Shown here in pieces: positions 6,024 to 13,658 of a stretch of 19,528 nt of DNA. The notes below the pieces were generated by a model. That model had not been told where the DNA came from. It did not search any database and worked only from the letters and a program-made list of their open reading frames with translations. Origin of the DNA: Eubacteriales Family XIII. Incertae Sedis bacterium. Lineage in GTDB: Bacteria > Bacillota > Clostridia > Peptostreptococcales > Anaerovoracaceae. Made by a program: the position numbers and the translations under genes. How positions within the stretch are numbered: position 1 is the stretch's first letter; every line of letters begins with the position of its first letter. Location: positions 1 through 19,528 of the forward strand of contig JAITKU010000048.1 in NCBI GenBank assembly GCA_031278255.1, read 5' to 3'.

Positions 6024-7358
6024 TTAGCTTTTCGGCCAGGCGGGTTTCGGGATGATGGGATCCGCCGTTCTCCTCTCGCCCACGTCCACCACCTCGAATA
6101 TGCCGTTCTGCCATTGACCGATATTCCCGAGATAGCATTCCCCGGCGAGCATGTTGTCCTCAAACCAGATCTCGCCCATTGCGGAATTGAACCGGTTGTT
6201 CTTGATGTATTCCACGAGCTTCGCGTTGTCGAGCGTGCCCGTGTTTTCGATGGCCTGCTGAATCACATCGACGACGGTCAGGTAGCAGAGGTGCCCCCAC
6301 CAGTCCTGATAGATCGTCGTACCGAGGCTGTTGTCGCCCTCCGGTCCGAAAGTTTCCACAAAGTGTTGGCTGAATTCTTTCGCGCCCGGGCTGCTCTTTT
6401 CATTCCAAGCGCCCCAGCCGGTAAGCCCCTCGACCATCTTGTTGGGATCGATACCGCTGTCGCCGGCGAGCGAATCCTTGATGAAGTCAAAGGAGCTGCC
6501 GGAACCCATCAAATAGATGTCGGGATTGTAATCCAGCGCGATGGCGGTTGCGGCGAGCGGTATGCCCTGATCGGGATAGGTGTAGCTGCAGAACAACTGC
6601 GCGCCCGAGGACTTTGCCTCGTTGATAATCGCGTTGAAGTCTATGCTCGTCGGATCGAGCGGTATGCTCTTGGCAACCTTGATCTCGATGCCCGCCGCCT
6701 CAAAAGCGTTCTCTGTGGCCGTATAGTATTCCGTGCCGTGGAGATCCTCGATGTACACGATGTACGCGGAACCGATGTTGTTTTCCTTGCAATACTCCAC
6801 CAAGGCGGGCACTTGCGTTTCGCTGAAACTCAACACCGAGAAGAAGTTCGGGCATTGCGCGATGTATTCCTTTAGACTCGTCGCGCCGCCCTCCGCGCTC
6901 ATGAGCAGATAGCCGTACTTCTGCGCGATGGGAGCCGCCGCGAACAGGGCCGCGGTGCTGACCGGGGGCAGGAGCAGATCGACCTTTTCCTCGAGGCACA
7001 GCTGTTCGTAGAGCCGCGTCATCGTCTGCACATCGGATTTATCGTCGTAGATAACGAGCCGGATGGGCAGTTTTTTGCCGTACTCCTCGACGTACAGTCC
7101 TCCGTCCGCGTTGATTTCATCCGCCCACATGCGATAGATGGGGCCGAAAGCAGTCTGGTCGAAAATCGCGAGAGGGCCGGACTGAGATCTGACGCCGCCG
7201 ATTACAATTTCGGTCTTTTCCGTGTCAACCGCCGCAACGTCCGCGCCCGTGTCGCCCGTGTCGTTGCTCGCGTTCCCGCCGTTTCCTCCGCAACCGACGA
7301 GAACAGCCGCCAGGATCAGACAAAGACCGGCAAGAACCGCAACCAGCTTCTTCTTCAT
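6024..7358 (-). CDS. ABC transporter substrate-binding lipoprotein (type-1 periplasmic binding fold, LivK-like)
   Basis: This 444-residue protein starts with a lipoprotein signal: MKKK, a hydrophobic stretch, and the lipobox LVGC with the lipidated Cys at 23. A Gly/Asn/Asp-rich linker follows. The mature part begins KTEIVIGGVRSQSGPLAIFDQTA and continues as a Peripla_BP_6 type protein of the Leu/Ile/Val-binding family (INADGG, YDDKSDVQTMTRLYEQL, PPVSTAALFAAAPIAQKYG). It would be anchored outside the membrane and feed LivHM. The ligand cannot be named; this family binds amino acids, amides, urea and aromatic acids. ATG 7358 is chosen because AAAGGAGG is 8 nt upstream; ATG 7364 lies only 2 nt from it, and the frame extends to 7421. 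A promoter at 7531-7558 gives a leader of about 160 nt. Confidence 0.9.
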   Translation of the reverse strand: MKKKLVAVLAGLCLILAAVLVGCGGNGGNASNDTGDTGADVAAVDTEKTEIVIGGVRSQSGPLAIFDQTAFGPIYRMWADEINADGGLYVEEYGKKLPIRLVIYDDKSDVQTMTRLYEQLCLEEKVDLLLPPVSTAALFAAAPIAQKYGYLLMSAEGGATSLKEYIAQCPNFFSVLSFSETQVPALVEYCKENNIGSAYIVYIEDLHGTEYYTATENAFEAAGIEIKVAKSIPLDPTSIDFNAIINEAKSSGAQLFCSYTYPDQGIPLAATAIALDYNPDIYLMGSGSSFDFIKDSLAGDSGIDPNKMVEGLTGWGAWNEKSSPGAKEFSQHFVETFGPEGDNSLGTTIYQDWWGHLCYLTVVDVIQQAIENTGTLDNAKLVEYIKNNRFNSAMGEIWFEDNMLAGECYLGNIGQWQNGIFEVVDVGERRTADPIIPKPAWPKS

Positions 7359-7402
7359 CTTCATTTCCTCCTTTACACACTTTACACAAAATGACAACTG
7401 CC

Positions 7403-7419
7403 GATATTTGTACAATATC
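7403..7419. promoter_or_regulatory. Palindrome in the leader of the liv unit (possible operator)
   Basis: GATATTTGTACAATATC is a nearly perfect 17-bp palindrome centred on TTGTACAA, about 45 nt upstream of the binding-protein start codon. ATTACAA at 7449-7455 and 7481-7487 and ATTGTAA at 7507-7513 are related half-sites in the same leader. Regulatory use is inferred. Confidence 0.4.
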
Positions 7420-7530
7420 ACAAGGCGCGCGGATAGTCTTTAGTCACGATTACAAAGTTTTGCGACAATATTGAAATAATATTACAAAAAGCGAACAGCA
7501 GACCGTATTGTAAAGAATAATTCTCTTGAA

Positions 7531-7558
7531 ATTATAAAAAACATGTGCGTAAAGACAA
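7531..7558 (-). promoter_or_regulatory. Probable promoter of the liv unit
   Basis: The minus strand has TTGTCT (7558-7553), a 16-bp spacer and a perfect TATAAT (7536-7531). The predicted transcript has an AT-rich leader of about 160 nt before the binding-protein ATG. It is the best promoter match between hypE and this gene. Confidence 0.55.
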
Positions 7559-7651
7559 ATAAACGCGGAAATTTTTATGCGCTCGCACAATGCCGGCGCG
7601 CGACACGCGGCGCAGGATTTTCACCCTCGGCACGGCGCGCGGCGGAGGGCT

Positions 7652-8692
7652 TCAGCATATGCGCGGCAGACCTTCTCCGTAGAGAACATCCACGCGCCGC
7701 GTGCCGCCGAGTCGCGTCCGCATGAAAACGCCCCGGCCCGCAAAGACGTTGCCGATAACGGCGGCTTTCTCGCCGCCCGGCGTGTCGCGCACAGCCGCCA
7801 GAGCCTTGGCCGCGTCCGCGCCGTCAAGCACGGCGATCATCTTGCCCTCGTTGCCCATGTACAGCGGATCCAGCCCCATCAGGCCGCAGAAGCCCCGCAC
7901 GGCCTCATCGACGGGGATGTCCTCTTCCCGCAGCGTGACGGAACAGCCCGCGCTCGCGGCGATCTCGTTCAGCACGGTGCCGAGTCCGCCGCGCGTCACA
8001 TCGCGCATGGCTCTCACGCGCGCCCCCGACGCGTGCAGGGCCTCCGCGAGGTCCCGCAGGCAGACGCAGTCGCTTTCGATGTCGTTTTCGACGCCCATGC
8101 GCGCGCTGAGTATGCAGGCGTGGTGGTTGCCGAGACTGCCGGACAGGAGAACCGCGTCGCCCGGTCGGCAGGCGTCGGCGCAGATCGCGCGTCCTGCGGG
8201 AACGACGCCGATACCCGTCGTATTGATGTAGAGGCCGCCGCCCCGCCCCGCCACTTTCGTATCTCCCGCGACGATCCGGACACCCGCGTCCGCGGCGGCG
8301 GCGGCCATGGAAGCCGCAACAGCGTCGAGCAGACCGATGTCGAGTCCCTCCTCCAAGATGAAGCCACAGCTCAGGTACAAGGGCGCGGCGCCCACCATGA
8401 GCAGATCGTTCACCGTTCCGCAAACGCTGAGTTTGCCGATGTCGCCCCCCTTGAAGAAGAGCGGCGTTACGACAAAGCTGTCGGTGCTGACGGCAAGACG
8501 ATCTTGCCGCGCGCCGTCCGCGTCGTTTTCCCGTGCGCCCTCGCCGCCGCGCGGGAACGCCGCGGGCAGAGACAGGACCGCCGCGTCCTCCAGCCTGGCG
8601 AGGACGGGGTCCGCGAACCTCTTGCCGAATATATCCCGCATCAGCAGCGCGGAATCCCTGCCGCCGCTCCCGTGGGCCGCCGTAATCTTCAT
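7652..8692 (-). CDS. hypE: Hydrogenase maturation protein HypE (carbamoyl dehydratase)
   Basis: HypE takes a carbamoyl group from HypF onto its C-terminal Cys and dehydrates it with ATP to a thiocyanate, the source of the cyanide ligands of the [NiFe] centre. The product from ATG 8692 is 346 residues. It starts MKITAAHGSGG (typically M-I-x-AHGSGG) and ends in the diagnostic PRIC, with Cys346 the modified residue. The PurM/SelD-type ATP-binding pattern is seen (VSTDSFVVTPLFFKGGDIGKL, TVNDLLMVGA, GDTKVAGRG, RDVTRGGLGTVLNEIA). The frame is open to 8794, but 8692 overlaps the hypD stop as ATGA and matches the family N-terminus. Expression is therefore probably coupled to hypD. Confidence 0.96.
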   Translation of the reverse strand: MKITAAHGSGGRDSALLMRDIFGKRFADPVLARLEDAAVLSLPAAFPRGGEGARENDADGARQDRLAVSTDSFVVTPLFFKGGDIGKLSVCGTVNDLLMVGAAPLYLSCGFILEEGLDIGLLDAVAASMAAAAADAGVRIVAGDTKVAGRGGGLYINTTGIGVVPAGRAICADACRPGDAVLLSGSLGNHHACILSARMGVENDIESDCVCLRDLAEALHASGARVRAMRDVTRGGLGTVLNEIAASAGCSVTLREEDIPVDEAVRGFCGLMGLDPLYMGNEGKMIAVLDGADAAKALAAVRDTPGGEKAAVIGNVFAGRGVFMRTRLGGTRRVDVLYGEGLPRIC

Positions 8693-9732
8693 AATGTCAT
8701 GCTCCGATACCATATCCCGCAGGCGCCCTCCGCCGACACCATGCAGGGTCCGAGGGGACTCTCGGGCCGGCAGACGCCGCCGAAAGCCGGGCATTCGCTC
8801 GGATCGAGTCTCCCGGTGATCACATCGCCGCAGTGACAGGCTTCGGGAAGAATCTCGTCGCCGCCCGGTTCCGGACCGCCGCCGTCAAAGCGCGCGTATT
8901 CCTTTCGCAGGCGGAAACCCGAATCCGGTATGGCGCCGAGTCCCCGCCAGAAAACCGTGCAGGGTTCAAAGTATTTTGCGATCAAGGCGCGCGCCTTGCC
9001 GTTCCCCTCCTTGCTGACCGCGGAGGGATAGAGGTTCCGGACAACGCCCCGCTTCCCCGAAAGGGCGCGCACGATCGCGCAGATCGCCGCCACGATATGT
9101 TCGCCCTCGAAGCCCGCTATCACAAAGGGCTTGTCGTAGCGCTCCGCAAGGCGCGCGTAGGCGGCCGCGCCCGTGATCACGCTGACATGCCCCGGACAGA
9201 TGAAGCCGTCCGCGTCGCCGCGCTCCGAAACCCACGCCAAGGCCGGGAACACCGATTTCAACGCCGTCACGAGCCGGATATTCTCAATGCCCTGCGATAC
9301 GGCCTCCTCCAGAACGAGGGCGTAGGCGGGAATCGTCGTTTCAAAACCGACGGCCGCCAGCACGCAGATCGTGTCCGGGTCCCGCTTCGCGCGGGCCAAG
9401 ACCTCAAAGGGCGCGTACATCATCTCGACGCGTCCGCCCGCGCCGCGCGCGTCCGACAGACTGCCCCGCGTACCCGGAACCTTCAGCATATCGCCGAAGC
9501 TCATCACGATACAGCCCTCGGTTCCCGCAAGCGCGGCGCAACGGTCGATGTAGGCCGCGGGCGTGACGCAGACGGGACAGCCCGGCCCCGAAACCAGCCG
9601 GATGCTCGGCGACAGCAGACTCCGCACGCCGGTCCGGAAGATCGCGGCGGTGTGTGTGCCGCAGACCTCCATGATCGAAAGCCGCGGGCCGTCGTAGTTT
9701 TTCAAGAATGCCGCCGCGCGCGCGATATCCAT
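8689..9732 (-). CDS. hypD: Hydrogenase maturation protein HypD (iron-sulfur scaffold)
   Basis: HypD forms with HypC the scaffold on which the Fe(CN)2CO group of [NiFe] hydrogenase is built. The 347-residue product has all the signatures: EVCGTHT at 22-28, SGPGCPVC at 48-55 (Cys52 and Cys55), and GFETTIPAYA and FVIAGFEGEHIV in the middle. A C-terminal Cys group (299, 301, 314, 321, 330, 338) includes the ligands of the [4Fe-4S] cluster. It is of normal length and appears intact. The ATG lies five nt after the hypC stop and the stop overlaps the hypE start, so hypCDE is one coupled unit. Confidence 0.97.
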   Translation of the reverse strand: MDIARAAAFLKNYDGPRLSIMEVCGTHTAAIFRTGVRSLLSPSIRLVSGPGCPVCVTPAAYIDRCAALAGTEGCIVMSFGDMLKVPGTRGSLSDARGAGGRVEMMYAPFEVLARAKRDPDTICVLAAVGFETTIPAYALVLEEAVSQGIENIRLVTALKSVFPALAWVSERGDADGFICPGHVSVITGAAAYARLAERYDKPFVIAGFEGEHIVAAICAIVRALSGKRGVVRNLYPSAVSKEGNGKARALIAKYFEPCTVFWRGLGAIPDSGFRLRKEYARFDGGGPEPGGDEILPEACHCGDVITGRLDPSECPAFGGVCRPESPLGPCMVSAEGACGIWYRSMTL

Positions 9733-9737
9733 CCGCC

Positions 9738-9950
9738 TTACGCCTGTTCGAGTTCGGAAAAGACGGACAGTATCTCCTCCGCGTCCTCCCGCGTCAGCAC
9801 CTCGATGGCGCAGCCCGCGTGGACCAACACATAATCGCCGGGCGCGGCCGTTACCGCCCCCGTATGCACATCGACAATATTGCCGCTGGAATCAACCTTG
9901 GCGTGGTTCTCGGATATTGAAAGCACTCTGCCCGGCAGAGCAACGCACAT
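9738..9950 (-). CDS. hypC: Hydrogenase maturation chaperone HypC/HybG
   Basis: A 70-residue protein beginning MCVALPGRVLSI. The second residue, Cys2, exposed after removal of Met1, is the essential residue that binds the iron of the Fe(CN)2CO group and contacts the hydrogenase large subunit. The HypC/HupF fold is supported by GNIVDVHTG, PGDYVLVHAGCAIEVLT and the C-terminal EDAEEIL, as in the family. It is the first gene of the hypCDE unit, with a good promoter at 10036-10064 and an 80-nt leader with a G-rich ribosome binding site. It would hand the iron group to a hydrogenase large subunit not present in this window. Confidence 0.95.
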   Translation of the reverse strand: MCVALPGRVLSISENHAKVDSSGNIVDVHTGAVTAAPGDYVLVHAGCAIEVLTREDAEEILSVFSELEQA

Positions 9951-10035
9951 ATCATTTCCCCCCTGTGGTCCGTCATCGCGAACGCAGACTCGAATCCCCC
10001 GGCCCGCCGCCCGCCCGTTCTCTTTTCTTAACTAC

Positions 10036-10064
10036 AGTATACCGCGTTTGACTTTTTTATTCAA
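10036..10064 (-). promoter_or_regulatory. Promoter of hypCDE
   Basis: The minus strand has TTGAAT (10064-10059), a 17-bp spacer and TATACT (10041-10036), about 85 nt upstream of the hypC ATG. Both boxes are close to consensus. Confidence 0.7.
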
Positions 10065-10134
10065 TATACGCCGTTTAAATTATTACGCAAAAAGGGTTCA
10101 AGGAAACCATTATCGCGCGGCCGCAAGCCCTTGT

Positions 10135-10154
10135 CATTGTAAAATATTACAATG
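10135..10154. promoter_or_regulatory. 20-bp palindrome upstream of the TRAP operon (candidate operator)
   Basis: CATTGTAA, spacer AATA, TTACAATG is a perfect 8+8 inverted repeat about 120 bp before the dctM start. A TTGTCA that could act as a -35 box overlaps its left edge at 10131-10136. It could bind the PucR-type regulator encoded downstream of the operon or a global regulator; neither is shown by the sequence. Confidence 0.5.
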
Positions 10155-10273
10155 TTTCAATGCAATAAAGTTGAATTTTACCAAAGACAGGACGCGCGCA
10201 AAGGAGTAATATAGCGATAGAATTGAGAAGAACGCGCGCTTTTGGCGATCGGGAATTCGCGACGGAGGTGCAA

Positions 10274-11593
10274 ATGAGCCTTACAACCCTCGCCGTCATC
10301 GGCATTGTCGTGATGGTGGCGCTCGTATTCCTAGGCATGGACCTCGGCACGGCTATGTTTCTCATCGGTCTCGTCGGTTATGCCTTGGCTGCGGAGGACT
10401 TCGCACGGGCTTTCCAACTCTTCCGCACCGTCCCTTTCACAACGGCGGCAAGCTACACATTTTCCGTAATCCCCCTGTTCGTGCTGATGGGAGAGTTCGC
10501 CTTGCAATCGGGCATGAGCAAGGGTCTGTACGATGCCTGCGAGCGCTGGCTCGGGCGCTTTCCCGGCGGCCTTTCTTTCGCGTCCATCGTTTCCTGCGGC
10601 TTCTTCGGCGCGATCTGCGGGTCGAGTTCCGCCACCGTAGCCACGATGGGCAGACTCGCCCTCCCGGAGATGCGGGCGCGCGGCTACGACGACGGCTTTT
10701 CTGCGGCGACGGTCGCCGCCGGCGGTACGCTCAGTTGGCTGATCCCGCCGAGTACGGGCTTCATCCTCTACGGCATTACGGCGTCCGTGTCGGTCGGCCG
10801 GCTGTTCGCCGCCGGGGTGGTTCCGGGCATATTGCTCATGACGGCCTTTATGACGGCTTGCGCGATCGTATGCAAACGTAATCCCAAGCTCGCTCCGCGC
10901 GGCAAAAGCTACACGCTGCGGGAAAAATGCATCGCCCTGTTTGGGCTGATCCCCATCGTCGCGATGTTCACCGTCGTGATCGGCGGCATGTTCAGCGGGA
11001 TATTCGCGGCGACGGAAGCCGCGGCGATCGGCGCGATTATCGCCGTCCTCTACGCGTTGATCCGCCGGAAGTTGACGTGGCGCTCTTTCCTCGACAGACT
11101 GTTTTCCGCGCTGAAATCCTCGCTCATGGTGTTTCAAATCATGATGGGCGCGTATGTGTTCGGCTATTTTCTCACGATTACAAACCTGCCGCAAAACCTC
11201 GCCGCTTTCATCGCGGGGCTTGCCGTGAACCGATATGTGATCATCCTGTTCATGTTCCTGCTCTACATCGTTATCGGCATGTTCATGGACACCCTGTCGG
11301 CGGTATTGATCACAATTCCGATCTTCAATCCGATCGTGCTTTCGCTCGGCTTCGATCCGATTTGGTTTGGCGTGATCATCGTTCTCGTCATGGTTCTCGG
11401 CACGATAACGCCGCCCATCGGCATCAATCTGTTTATCGCTGCGGGACTCGACAAGAATCTGTCGTTGCCCGGTATCTACGGAAACATTGTTCCGTATTGC
11501 ATCGCGCTCGTAATCGTAACGATCGCCGCGATTTTCATCCCGGCGCTGTCAACGTGGCTGCCGAATCTGGTTTACGGCGTCGCGGGCGGCTAG
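10274..11593 (+). CDS. dctM: TRAP transporter large permease subunit DctM
   Basis: A 439-residue membrane protein with around twelve hydrophobic segments, the normal size and make-up for DctM, the ion-coupled transport subunit of TRAP uptake systems. Landmarks include ASIVSCGFFGAICGSSSATVATMG, LPEMRARGYDDGFSAATVAAGGTLSWLIPPS, GIFAATEAAAIGAI, and MDTLSAVLITIPIFNP. VLGTITPPIGINLFIAAG lies near the end. The frame opens with a TTG at 10223, but GGAGGTG lies three nt before ATG 10274, where the first membrane segment begins, so 10274 is chosen. It is the first gene of the operon, which is unusual since the large permease is commonly last. Confidence 0.95.
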   Translation: MSLTTLAVIGIVVMVALVFLGMDLGTAMFLIGLVGYALAAEDFARAFQLFRTVPFTTAASYTFSVIPLFVLMGEFALQSGMSKGLYDACERWLGRFPGGLSFASIVSCGFFGAICGSSSATVATMGRLALPEMRARGYDDGFSAATVAAGGTLSWLIPPSTGFILYGITASVSVGRLFAAGVVPGILLMTAFMTACAIVCKRNPKLAPRGKSYTLREKCIALFGLIPIVAMFTVVIGGMFSGIFAATEAAAIGAIIAVLYALIRRKLTWRSFLDRLFSALKSSLMVFQIMMGAYVFGYFLTITNLPQNLAAFIAGLAVNRYVIILFMFLLYIVIGMFMDTLSAVLITIPIFNPIVLSLGFDPIWFGVIIVLVMVLGTITPPIGINLFIAAGLDKNLSLPGIYGNIVPYCIALVIVTIAAIFIPALSTWLPNLVYGVAGG

Positions 11594-11697
11594 GGACGCC
11601 GCGCGTGCTTCGCGGAGCGCTTGCCGCAAACGGGCGGCGCCTCGGAACGATCCGTTCAGGACACTGTTTAAATAAATGTGGAAAAGGAGAGAAGAAA

Positions 11698-12813
11698 ATG
11701 AAAAGAGTACGGAAAATCCTCATGCTGTTCGCCGTGTCGATGATGGCGGTCTTACTGCTTGCGGGCTGCGGCACAAAGACGGAAACCGCTCCCGAAGCGG
11801 ACGCCGAAACGGGCGCGCAGGCCGAAGAGTCGGCGACGGACGGGCAGGTCTATTCGTTCAAGATCGATTACCCCAACGCGGAGAATTCCGCCATCTACCC
11901 GGTACTCGTCCGCTGGGCCGATTACGTCCGCGAGCAGAGCGACGGACGCATTGACGCGACGATCTATTCCGGCGGCGCGCTCGGCGCGCTTCCCGACTGC
12001 GTGAACAACTGCGTGGGCGGCTTGACCGACGGCTTTTGGAGCGGCGTGACCATCTACCCCGGCGTGTTTCCCGCGACTGAGGCGCTTGCGCTGCCCATGC
12101 TCGGCGCGAACAGCCAAGAGGTTGTCACCGCCGCGCTGAACACGATAGTGAAAGAAGACCCCGTCGTTTCCAAGGAATGGGAAAGCCTGCATGTTGTCGC
12201 GCTGCACTCCGCAACGGCAAGCCCTGTGCTGTTCAAACTCGGCAAGGAGGTTGTTTCGTCCGCCGATATCAAGAATGTGAACCTGCGCATTTCAAACGCC
12301 TATACGACCAAATGGATGGAGGTCCTCGGCGCCAATCCGGTGAGCTGCGGCATAAACGACGGCTACGAATATTTTGAGAAAGGCATTATCAACGGCGGGT
12401 TGTTCTTCTTCGATCAACTCCAATCCTCCGCGCTGTACGAACCGATCGACAACCTTTTGATCGCCAACACGATATACCCGCTGACGATGTTCTGCCTGAA
12501 CAAGGAGCGTTACGAAGCCTTGCCGGATGATCTGAAAGCCGTCATAGACGACAGCGGGGAATGGTTCGTGGAGCAGCTTCCCGCGGTCTACAACGCGCAA
12601 AAGACCGATATGCTCGCAAAATGCGAGGAGAACAACGTGAAGATCACGTATGCGAACGAGGCGTTTATCGCGGAAATGACGGCCGCCGCGGAACCGGCGT
12701 GGCAATTGTGGGTGGACGCGATGAACGAAAAGGGTTACGACGGCCAAGCCTTGCTCGATACCGCGCGCGGTTATATCGAACAGTCCAATGCGATTTACCC
12801 GCCCGAGCAATAG
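11698..12813 (+). CDS. dctP: TRAP transporter substrate-binding lipoprotein DctP
   Basis: A 371-residue extracytoplasmic binding protein. MKRVRK, a hydrophobic segment and the lipobox LAGC (Cys24) mark a lipoprotein, followed by an Ala/Glu-rich linker. The binding part has the DctP pattern: YSFKIDYPNAENSAIYPVL, WADYVREQSDGRIDATIYSGGALG, and IKNVNLRISNAYTTKWMEVLGANPV. The Arg in NLRIS fits the conserved carboxylate-binding Arg of TRAP binding proteins, so an organic acid ligand is likely. The ATG at 11698 has AAGGAG upstream; the open frame extends far 5' through dctM in another frame and is not coding there. It lies 104 bp after dctM and 72 bp before dctQ, which is loose spacing. Confidence 0.93.
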   Translation: MKRVRKILMLFAVSMMAVLLLAGCGTKTETAPEADAETGAQAEESATDGQVYSFKIDYPNAENSAIYPVLVRWADYVREQSDGRIDATIYSGGALGALPDCVNNCVGGLTDGFWSGVTIYPGVFPATEALALPMLGANSQEVVTAALNTIVKEDPVVSKEWESLHVVALHSATASPVLFKLGKEVVSSADIKNVNLRISNAYTTKWMEVLGANPVSCGINDGYEYFEKGIINGGLFFFDQLQSSALYEPIDNLLIANTIYPLTMFCLNKERYEALPDDLKAVIDDSGEWFVEQLPAVYNAQKTDMLAKCEENNVKITYANEAFIAEMTAAAEPAWQLWVDAMNEKGYDGQALLDTARGYIEQSNAIYPPEQ

Positions 12814-12885
12814 ACGGCAAGCGGGAATCGGGGCGTACGGCACGCGGCGGTCGCAACCGGGGCAGGGGATGGGAGGCGCGGATTT

Positions 12886-13422
12886 ATGCTAAATGCGGTG
12901 AAAAAAATCGAAAAGGCGCTCGGCGTGTTCAGCCGGATATTCGCTTGCGTCAGCGCGCTCGCCTTGATCTGCAACGCGCTGATCATCGGCGCGGACGTAT
13001 TCAGCCGTTTTGTACTCAAACACGCCCTCATCGGGTCGAGCGAATATGTAAGCGTGCTTGAAACGATCCTGATCTTTTTCGCGCTCGCCTACACCCTGCA
13101 CAGCAAAGGACTCGTACACATCGCTTTCTTTATGAAGAAGCTCCCGGGGGAACTGCCCGCTTACGTCTGGACCTTTAACGAATGGTGCGGCGCGCTCGTC
13201 GCGGTATTGTTGACCTATGCCGCATACCTCCAATCCGGCGTGGTGCAAAAGCTGCATATGGCGACAACGGCGCGGCTGATCCCCTATTATCCGTTCTATG
13301 TGTTCATGACGGTGGGCCTCGGGGCCTACGCGCTCGTTCAAATTTTCGGCGCCGTCAAGAGTACGATCGGATTGTTCGATCTCGCGGTTCGGCAGGATGT
13401 GAAAGACAGTTGGCCCGTGTGA
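12886..13422 (+). CDS. dctQ: TRAP transporter small permease subunit DctQ
   Basis: A 178-residue protein with four hydrophobic segments, the expected layout for DctQ. Family features are the first helix followed by ADVFSRFVLKHALIGSSEYVSVLETILIFFALAYTLHSKGLVHIAFF (the region with the conserved xxRxxxxxxxxGxxE pattern) and a C-terminal helix PYYPFYVFMTVGLGAYALVQI. ATG 12886 is preceded by GGGAGG with about 10-nt spacing. It is the last gene of the TRAP operon and is followed by a good terminator. The gene order dctM-dctP-dctQ differs from the common P-Q-M. Confidence 0.92.
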   Translation: MLNAVKKIEKALGVFSRIFACVSALALICNALIIGADVFSRFVLKHALIGSSEYVSVLETILIFFALAYTLHSKGLVHIAFFMKKLPGELPAYVWTFNEWCGALVAVLLTYAAYLQSGVVQKLHMATTARLIPYYPFYVFMTVGLGAYALVQIFGAVKSTIGLFDLAVRQDVKDSWPV

Positions 13423-13450
13423 CCTACGGCGCCGAGCCGGGCACGATACG

Positions 13451-13478
13451 AAGAGGCGAGCCGCGCGGTTCGCCTTTT
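13451..13478 (+). terminator. Rho-independent terminator of the TRAP operon
   Basis: AGGCGAGCC (13454-13462), loop GCGC and GGTTCGCCT (13467-13475) form a 9-bp stem with one G-T pair, running into TTTT. A few further pairs extend it outwards. It lies 30 nt after the dctQ stop. Confidence 0.75.
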
Positions 13479-13578
13479 CGCTTGCGCAAAAATCCCGTGG
13501 TCCTGTCGCGAGGCAAATATGAATCGGCAGGGGCGCCATATGAACCTTATAATAACGCACGGACAGTGCCCCGTCTAC

Positions 13579-13609
13579 TCCGTTCCGACGGGATCCTATC
13601 CGTTCCGAC
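13579..13609. repeat. Direct repeat TCCGTTCCGAC in the dctQ-pucR spacer
   Basis: The 11-mer TCCGTTCCGAC occurs at 13579-13589 and again at 13599-13609, 20 bp apart, about two DNA turns. It lies between the convergent ends of dctQ and the regulator gene, past the terminator. No function is evident; a binding site is possible. Confidence 0.45.
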
Positions 13610-13658
13610 AATTATTATGCAAATGCGAGAGACCGGTTCTTTGTGCGGCGGCGTTGCG

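Larger units (their letters stand above)
9951..10273. other. Divergent intergenic region between hypC and dctM
   Basis: This 323-bp region holds the leftward hypC promoter (10036-10064) and a 20-bp palindrome (10135-10154). It ends with the dctM ribosome binding site GGAGGTG just before 10274. No convincing rightward promoter with a good -10 box was found. GCGCGC occurs at 10195-10200 and again near 10233, the second copy followed by TTTT, so a weak leader stem is possible. No small gene is supported here. Confidence 0.5.

Noticed and set aside
9970..10000. tRNA-like T-loop sequence GATTCGAGTC on the minus strand upstream of hypC
   Set aside because: No matching acceptor, anticodon or D arms could be found around it; it is in the hypC leader.
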